Shown here in pieces: positions 59,091 to 64,000 of a DNA stretch of 64,000 bases. Made by a program: the position numbers and the translations under genes. The stretch is from contig OZ244877.1 in the NCBI GenBank assembly GCA_965221145.1, positions 3,720,001 through 3,784,000 of the forward strand. Direction: 5' to 3'. Source of the DNA: Bin5 sp965221145. Its GTDB lineage: Bacteria; Chloroflexota; Anaerolineae; Caldilineales; Caldilineaceae. Within the stretch, counting starts at the first letter, position 1, and each line of letters starts with the position of its first letter. Under the pieces are notes generated by a model. It did no database searches, was not told the origin of the DNA, and saw nothing but the letters and a program-made list of their open reading frames with translations.

Positions 59091-60278
59091 ATGCCTTCCC
59101 CATACCTCGCGCCTTCCGCCGAGGCCGTCCCGACCTCCCGTATTCGCGCGCTGGCGGACGTCGCCTTTGGCATGGAGGACGTGCTGTTCTTGCAGTTCGG
59201 CGAGTCAACCCTGCCCACGCCACCATACGTGATCGAAGCGGTCAACCGGGCTGCGCAAGAAGGCTGGACGTTCTACACGGCCAATCAGGGACTGCCGTCT
59301 CTGCGCGCGGCCATCGCCAACCAGATTGCCGCACTCCACGCCATCGACATCGATCCTTCTGAGATCCAGATCACCGCCGGCGGCGTACAGGCGCTCAACC
59401 TGGCGATCAAATGCGTCATCGATCCGGGCGATGAGGCGCTCGTGCTCAGCCCAAACTGGCCCAACGGTTCGGCGATGGTGGAGATGTTCGGCGGCCGCGC
59501 CGTGGAGGTCCCCATGGCGCGCGCAGGGCCGCGTTTTACGCCGGACCTCGACGCGCTGGAGGCCGCGCTGTCCGCCCGCACGCGTCTGCTCCTGTATGCT
59601 TCGCCGTCGAATCCACTCGGCTGGACCGCGACGGTCGCGGAGCAGAAGACGCTGTTGGAGTTCGCCCGCCAACACGGTTTGTGGCTGCTGGCGGACGAGG
59701 TCTACGAGCGCATGTACTATGGCGATCACGAGCGCAGCGGCCATGTGGCGCAGCTTGCGCCCTCCATCCTTCAACTCTGCACGCGCGAGGATGCGGTCAT
59801 TGTCGTCAACTCATTCTCCAAGACCTACCGGATGACCGGCTGGCGGCTTGGCTGGATGGTGAGCCGGGCGGATTTCATCCAGAAAGCGGCCCAACTCAAC
59901 GAGTTCATCGTCTCCCACGCGCCGACGATGATCCAACGGGGCGGTGAGGCGGCCATCGCGCAGGGTGAGGATGATATCGCGGCCATGGTGGAGGAGTTTC
60001 AGGAGCGCCGCGACTTCGCAACAGAGTTGTTGCGCGCTACCGCCGGCGTCAACCTGCCGGAGCCAGAAGGGGCCTTTTATCTTTTCCCGCAACTCGAAGG
60101 CGTGGACGACTCGTTCCAATTCGCCCTCGATCTTCTGCGTAAGACGCACGTGGCCGTCGCGCCGGGCAGCGCATTTGGCAACGGCGGCGAAGGGTCGATC
60201 CGCATCTGCTACGCGCCCGGCATGGATGTATTGAAACCGGCGATGGAACGGATCTGCCAGTTTATCCAAAGTGGTTAA
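59091..60278 (+). CDS. Class I/II PLP-dependent aminotransferase
   Basis: 395 residues, aspartate-aminotransferase fold type I. ITAGGVQALNLAIKCVIDPGDE is the cofactor-phosphate region, ASPSNPLGWTATVAE has the Asn of the N-P-x-G motif, LLADEVYERMYY the Asp that pairs with the pyridine N, and VNSFSKTYRMTGWRLGW the Schiff-base Lys (about 244). IRICYAPG carries the carboxylate Arg. ATG 59091 begins where homologues begin and clears the overlapping upstream gene. Substrate unknown; RidA is nearby. Confidence 0.92.
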   Translation: MPSPYLAPSAEAVPTSRIRALADVAFGMEDVLFLQFGESTLPTPPYVIEAVNRAAQEGWTFYTANQGLPSLRAAIANQIAALHAIDIDPSEIQITAGGVQALNLAIKCVIDPGDEALVLSPNWPNGSAMVEMFGGRAVEVPMARAGPRFTPDLDALEAALSARTRLLLYASPSNPLGWTATVAEQKTLLEFARQHGLWLLADEVYERMYYGDHERSGHVAQLAPSILQLCTREDAVIVVNSFSKTYRMTGWRLGWMVSRADFIQKAAQLNEFIVSHAPTMIQRGGEAAIAQGEDDIAAMVEEFQERRDFATELLRATAGVNLPEPEGAFYLFPQLEGVDDSFQFALDLLRKTHVAVAPGSAFGNGGEGSIRICYAPGMDVLKPAMERICQFIQSG

Positions 60279-60313
60279 CGCCCGACCCCCGCGAACGAGA
60301 TTACCGTTCATTC

Positions 60314-60341
60314 GCGCTCATATGGCGTAGCAATAGCGCAC
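60314..60341. repeat. 28-nt GCGCTC...AGCGCAC repeat
   Basis: GCGCTCATATGGCGTAGCAA then TAGCGCAC. Fifth clear copy in the window, between the aminotransferase and RraA-like genes. Confidence 0.75.
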
Positions 60342-60378
60342 TCGACAACACCAATACCTACTACACGAGGAAGGAAAA

Positions 60379-61101
60379 ATGACTCCACAAGCGATCCTGG
60401 AAGAGTTGAAAACCGTCGACACGCCTTCCATCACCAATGTCGTGGCCACTTATCCCGACGACCCGCTGTGCCTGGGGCTATATAACCCCTGGACGGAGAA
60501 TTGGTACACGGATCAGACGATTCGCTGTATGTACCCGCAGTTGGGGCCGCGCGTCGGCTATGCCGTAACTTGCGTCTACGGTCTGCCGGACCCGAACTTT
60601 TCGCGACTCTCTTTCATGGATGTTCTGGAGGCTTTGGACGCCTCGCCCAAGCCGACGATTCTGGTGCTGGAGCAGAAGTTCCCGCCGGAGATCGCTGGCA
60701 AGGTGGGGCTGGCGGGCGGCAACATGACGGCGGCGATGCAGGCCATCGGCTGTGTCGGCTGCATCTCAAACGGGCCGTCACGCGACATAGATGAAATTCG
60801 ACCGATGGGCTTCCAGTATCTGCTCAGCGGCATCACGCCAGGGCACGGGGCCATGGCCGTGCAGTCGGTCAATGTGCCTGTGCATGTAAGTGGGATGGAC
60901 GTAGCGCCGGGCGAAATCGTCCATATGGACGAGAACGGCGCCTGCAAATTCCCCGCCGACCAGATGGAGAGCGTCCTGAGCAACGTCAAACAGTTGCTGG
61001 CGAACGAAGGCGACCGCATCGGCCGGATGCAGAATGCCTCCAGCGCCGCAGAACTGCGTGCGATCATGGCTGGCCATAGTTATGGCGAAGATGAAGAGTG
61101 A
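60379..61101 (+). CDS. RraA-like / 4-hydroxy-4-methyl-2-oxoglutarate aldolase family protein
   Basis: 240 residues. Swivelling-domain fold with LAGGNMTAAMQAIGCVGCIS and NGPSRDIDEIRPMGFQYLLSG, where the GGN-x-x-AA-x-x-A-x-G and R-D residues bind Mg and pyruvate in HMG/CHA aldolases. HVSGMDVAPGEIVHMDENGACKFP completes the site. The same fold is used by RraA, a RNase E inhibitor, but retention of the aldolase residues favours an enzyme. ATG 60379 behind GAGGAAGG. Confidence 0.85.
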   Translation: MTPQAILEELKTVDTPSITNVVATYPDDPLCLGLYNPWTENWYTDQTIRCMYPQLGPRVGYAVTCVYGLPDPNFSRLSFMDVLEALDASPKPTILVLEQKFPPEIAGKVGLAGGNMTAAMQAIGCVGCISNGPSRDIDEIRPMGFQYLLSGITPGHGAMAVQSVNVPVHVSGMDVAPGEIVHMDENGACKFPADQMESVLSNVKQLLANEGDRIGRMQNASSAAELRAIMAGHSYGEDEE

Positions 61102-61143
61102 GGAGTGAGGAGTGAGGAGAGAGGTTCTCATTTTACTCTCTCC
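61097..61143. terminator. Bidirectional hairpin between convergent genes, with GAGTGAGG repeats
   Basis: Three GTGAGGA units end in GGAGAGAG (61116-61123), which pairs perfectly with CTCTCTCC (61136-61143) around a loop containing TTTT. It sits between the RraA-like stop (61101) and the lectin stop (61166). Confidence 0.5.
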
Positions 61144-61165
61144 CCGAATCTCCGCGCTCCTGTTT

Positions 61166-61633
61166 TCAGGGCAGAGACTCTTCGGTCTCCGTCACGTCGA
61201 TCTTCACAGCGACCCAACCGACGTTATCGGTCAGTATGTCGTCGTTGATGCGCAGGTAAAGGACGCCGTGCTCTCGCGCCTGGAGACGTGCGCCCTCGCC
61301 GATGACCAGACTTTGTCCGGACTCGCCTATGCGCCCGATGAGCGCGCCACCAGCCATGTTCGGAATGGGGTAAAAGCTGGGTGCAGGGAATACGGCGTGC
61401 CCCTCCGGCCCATGATACTCTTCGGGCGTGTAGAGCCACTCTCCCTGCGCTTCAATCTCGACCCGGTCTCCTAGATTGATGCGCACGCCGGTGCTCTGCC
61501 AATCGCGGTAGGCATAAATGCGTTTGTCGATGAGATCGCTGTGGGAGCGCGAGACGGTCAACTCTCGCCGCACCGTCGCCGGCAGCATCGCCAGCAGAAT
61601 CAGCGCCCCGGCCAGGAGCAGAACTTTTCGCAT
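61166..61633 (-). CDS. LecA (PA-IL)-like galactose-binding lectin-domain protein
   Basis: 155 residues. An N-terminal signal or anchor (VLLLAGALILLAMLPATV), then a LecA-like beta-sandwich: STGVRINLGDRVEIEAQGEW, GGALIGRIGESGQSLVIGEG, and GVLYLRINDDILTDNVGW with the Asp/Asn cluster that binds calcium and sugar in PA-IL. It should act outside the membrane. Its start is 3 nt after the stop of the SPFH gene, so the two are co-transcribed. Confidence 0.82.
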   Translation of the reverse strand: MRKVLLLAGALILLAMLPATVRRELTVSRSHSDLIDKRIYAYRDWQSTGVRINLGDRVEIEAQGEWLYTPEEYHGPEGHAVFPAPSFYPIPNMAGGALIGRIGESGQSLVIGEGARLQAREHGVLYLRINDDILTDNVGWVAVKIDVTETEESLP

Positions 61634-61636
61634 TGG

Positions 61637-63511
61637 TTACTCTCCCACAGGGGTGCGCAACTCGAGGATCGGTTCGGCGCCTGCACCGAGGATCCACTTG
61701 CTGTTTTCCTTCAGTTCGACGGCGATGAGATAGTCGATATATTTCTCGGCCAACGCGCCCTTGCCTTCCAGTTCACCCAGGATGGCGCGCACGGCCAGTT
61801 GCTGGGCTTCGGTCGTGAGCTGAATCTGCTCCGCCTCGGCCGCGGCGGTGGTCGTGATACGATAGGCCTGCGCCTCGGCTTCTTTCTGCGCCGCGTAGAA
61901 TTCGGCGTCGGCAACGTTGCGCTGCTGCGCGGCTTCGGCTTCGGCCTGCTCCTGACGCTGCGCCGCCACCATGCGGTCCTTGATCGCGGAAAGCACCTCA
62001 GCCGGCGGGGACGCGTTTTGGATCTGTACGGTCACAAACTCCACGCCGTACTGATTCTCCTTCCCTTTCAACTCCTGCATGATCTCCAGGTTCATCTCCG
62101 TGCGTTGATTCATCACCCCGGTCATCGCCTTGGTGTTGATCACATCGCGCAGCCTGCCCTGCACGAACTCGAAGACGATGCGCTCCGGGTCATCCACGGC
62201 CAGGACAAAGCGCTCCGGGTCGGTCACGCGGTAGGTGTACTGGAGCGAGACGTCCATCGTCACGTTGTCGGAAGTCATGGCGGGAATGCGCTCGACGTAA
62301 CCGAGGCGTTCATTGACTTTGACGATAATGACCGTGTCGACCAGCGGAATCTGGGCGTGCCAGCCGGGCTCCTGCACGCCCAGGAAACGTCCGCCGCGCA
62401 GATGCAGCCCGCGTTCGAACTCGTGGATCTTGTAGACGGCGGCCCGACCCACGTAGAGCGCGACCATGATGACGGCCAGCGCCGCCAGAAACACGATTGA
62501 CAATTTGTAGATGTAATCCACATTCGGCCTGGACGACTGTCGCGTCTCGGCCACGACGGGCACCGTTGTCTCTTCGCTCATTTGAGTTTCTCCTTGAGTA
62601 GAATCGTCTCCAGTCTTCACAGAGTGGAGCAGACTTTTCGCATTGCCAGCTAGGTGCGCGGCGGTAGATAGGCCAGACAGGATCGGCCCGCCCTGTCGCG
62701 AAAGCGAAGCCATGACCCGTTCAGCTTTCAGCACACGGATCAGCCATTGCAACAAAGGTGGCAACAGTAGAGGCCCGCTCAAGATAAGCCAGCCCAGACC
62801 TGTAAAAGGGATCAACAGGACAAGAGTAGCCATAATGCCAGGCTTGTTCATGCCAAAACCGATCAGATTGAAGAGCTGGGAAAGAAGTACGCCGCCAAAA
62901 AGCACGCCCGCGCGCGCCCAGTTCTTTGGGCCGCGCGGGACGGTCGATGGCAGAAGCCAGAAGAAAACAGCGCACGATGCGGCCGGCACAACAGACAGAA
63001 GCGTCCATACCACATTGCCGCCCAGAATATCCATCATGCCCACGAAAGACATGTCCACAATGAGAAAGAGAGGAAAGGTCAGCGCGGCATGGGGAAAGAC
63101 GGTATAAGCGGCCAAGAGCCGTTGCGACCGTTGCCAACCGACCCAGAGCGCGGCTGCAAAATAGGGGGCGAATGCGAGCGGAAAGAGCGCAAGCCCAAGG
63201 TAGCCTGCTACGGCTCTGTAGTCCCGGAAAAAGACGCCGTCCATGATGAGCACAGCAAGCCACAAGAGCGTTGCGACAGCTTCGTAGACGGCAAAGCCCA
63301 GCCAAGGGTAGAACCAGCGCGGACGCCCCGCACGCCAGCCCAGATACGCCCCACCAATGTAGACGGCGCGCAACGACCAGCGCACTACCCACCACCAGTT
63401 CAGTACGGGTAAATGCTCGGCAGCCGTAAACGCCAGCCAGATACCGGCGGGCAGCAGCAGAAATGGCAAGGCGATAAACGTTGCGGTTCGAATCTCGTCG
63501 GTGCGGTTCAT
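61637..63511 (-). CDS. Multi-span membrane protein in frame with an SPFH/band-7 domain
   Basis: 624 codons. Residues 1-270 form about eight hydrophobic helices (FIALPFLLLPAGIWLAF and others) of an unrecognised membrane protein. Residues 340-624 are a band-7/SPFH protein: helix LSIVFLAALAVIMVALYVG, then HEFERGLHLRGGRFLGVQEPG, VNERLGYVERIPAMTSDNVTM and RVTDPERFVLAVDDPERIVF, followed by an Ala/Glu-rich coiled coil. An internal ATG (62581) preceded by AAGGAG at 8 nt would yield the 314-residue SPFH part alone (MSEETTVPVV). So this may be one fusion, two products from one frame, or two genes with a lost stop. SPFH proteins organise membrane microdomains and proteases. Confidence 0.8.
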   Translation of the reverse strand: MNRTDEIRTATFIALPFLLLPAGIWLAFTAAEHLPVLNWWWVVRWSLRAVYIGGAYLGWRAGRPRWFYPWLGFAVYEAVATLLWLAVLIMDGVFFRDYRAVAGYLGLALFPLAFAPYFAAALWVGWQRSQRLLAAYTVFPHAALTFPLFLIVDMSFVGMMDILGGNVVWTLLSVVPAASCAVFFWLLPSTVPRGPKNWARAGVLFGGVLLSQLFNLIGFGMNKPGIMATLVLLIPFTGLGWLILSGPLLLPPLLQWLIRVLKAERVMASLSRQGGPILSGLSTAAHLAGNAKSLLHSVKTGDDSTQGETQMSEETTVPVVAETRQSSRPNVDYIYKLSIVFLAALAVIMVALYVGRAAVYKIHEFERGLHLRGGRFLGVQEPGWHAQIPLVDTVIIVKVNERLGYVERIPAMTSDNVTMDVSLQYTYRVTDPERFVLAVDDPERIVFEFVQGRLRDVINTKAMTGVMNQRTEMNLEIMQELKGKENQYGVEFVTVQIQNASPPAEVLSAIKDRMVAAQRQEQAEAEAAQQRNVADAEFYAAQKEAEAQAYRITTTAAAEAEQIQLTTEAQQLAVRAILGELEGKGALAEKYIDYLIAVELKENSKWILGAGAEPILELRTPVGE

Positions 63512-63668
63512 GGCTGATGCAGGTGACTGAGTTTGCTTTGAGGATCAGTTTACCATCGGTGGCGCCGTTCAAGCGGATTCTATTCAGCCCATTCGCGGAC
63601 GATTCTTGTACGCATTGCTGAAGTGGCAGTTCCGTCCCTGGCTCGAACAAAATCAGAGCGCCTTGCTG

Positions 63669-63697
63669 TTGACAGCGGACAATGTATCTCTTATCAT
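63669..63697 (+). promoter_or_regulatory. Promoter toward the right window edge
   Basis: TTGACA (63669-63674), 17-nt spacer, TATCAT (63692-63697). Predicts initiation near 63704 and supports a plus-strand gene entering the window edge. The remainder of 63512-63838 holds no recognisable gene. Confidence 0.6.
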
Positions 63698-63838
63698 TTG
63701 ATGGGGCCTCTTGGTAAATTGCTCTAAGTTTGGACCGATTCCAAAGGGGTCTCAGCTAGGGAACCATTGCAGACGCATTCCTGGCATCTCGCCCCTTTGA
63801 TCGTTGAGGCAATCCTCCTGCCCCTGGAATTTGTACAA

Positions 63839-64000
63839 ATGAAGAACGAGAACAGACTTCTTACGCGCGATATACGCCGAATCGCTACCAGTTGGGTGAA
63901 AAAGCAGGCAAATGAACAGACGGACGAAAACATCTCGTTAGGACTGCCGGAGTGGGACGACCGCTTTTTGCTATGGCGCGTCGCATTGGTTCCCCTCAGG
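63839..64000 (+). CDS. Start of an unidentified gene (3' end outside window)
   Basis: 54 codons from ATG 63839 remain open to the edge: MKNENRLLTRDIRRIATSWV, then KKQANEQTDENISLG and LPEWDDRFLLWRVALVPL. Basic then acidic, soluble-looking; no family recognised. The frame is open upstream to about 63728, so an alternative TTG start near 63765 (after AGGGAA) is possible. It lies behind the promoter at 63669-63697. Confidence 0.5.
   Translation, partial: MKNENRLLTRDIRRIATSWVKKQANEQTDENISLGLPEWDDRFLLWRVALVPLR

Noticed and set aside
63724..63933. Minus-strand 69-residue frame at the right edge
   Set aside because: It opposes a well-spaced plus-strand promoter and an open plus-strand frame, and its product looks like a chance translation.

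Overview
The window reads as a chromosomal segment of a free-living heterotrophic bacterium, GC-rich and dense with genes. The mix of Tat-type lipoprotein binding proteins, Thr/Pro-rich lipoprotein linkers, LysM and cytochrome c envelope proteins, phytanoyl-CoA dioxygenase and M24/NicX-like hydrolases points to Chloroflexota, possibly the Caldilinea/Anaerolineae side. That placement is an inference from gene content; no marker gene here settles it.

Left third (1-20.4 kb): two divergent catabolic operons. The minus operon starts at a strong promoter near 8.5 kb. It runs: frameshifted GntR/FCD regulator, VOC protein, Asp/Glu-racemase/maleate-isomerase family protein, M24 ectoine-hydrolase-like protein, fold-III PLP enzyme, amidohydrolase, then an oligopeptide-type binding protein and permease that leaves the window. 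The plus operon carries a KDPG-type aldolase, an aspartate-dehydrogenase-like protein, a second complete binding protein/permease/permease set, a symmetric block M24 - NicX-like - NicX-like - M24, a decayed KDPG aldolase tail and a PfkB sugar kinase. Together they look like uptake and hydrolysis of small nitrogenous compounds plus a ketodeoxy-sugar acid branch.

Middle (20.5-41.8 kb): a J-like/SH3 membrane protein; a repeat island with an intact ISAs1-family insertion sequence and a smaller nested element; a LysM-cytochrome c fusion behind an attenuator-like hairpin; a ScyD/E-like propeller; a phytanoyl-CoA dioxygenase; a MoaB-type protein; and a glycosidase lipoprotein behind a pseudoknot-capable leader. 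Then come tRNA-Val(CAC), a full-length GmrSD-like (DUF262/DUF1524) defence gene, a potassium channel, enoyl-CoA hydratase, purM, a sugar isomerase/Gfo-Idh/AllA-like operon, a metallo-beta-lactamase-fold protein lacking its metal motif, and a DUF433/DUF5615 toxin-antitoxin pair.

Right third (41.9-64 kb): a minus-strand carbohydrate ABC importer with a glycosidase, interrupted by a three-gene ABC-2 exporter and headed by a promoter with an 18-bp perfect palindrome. Then a plus run: threonine synthase, a chaperonin-like protein lacking the catalytic Asp, a BNR propeller, a dipeptidase, cytochrome c, a toxin-antitoxin pair with a frameshifted toxin, RidA, a small conserved protein, an aminotransferase and an RraA-like protein. 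A convergent pair (LecA-like lectin, membrane-SPFH fusion) and a truncated gene close the window.

Short dispersed repeats (a 28-nt GCGCTC...AGCGCAT unit, a TAATGTG-ended MITE-like element, a TTTGAAGATT hairpin family, and a 333-bp repeat R1) sit in many intergenic gaps.
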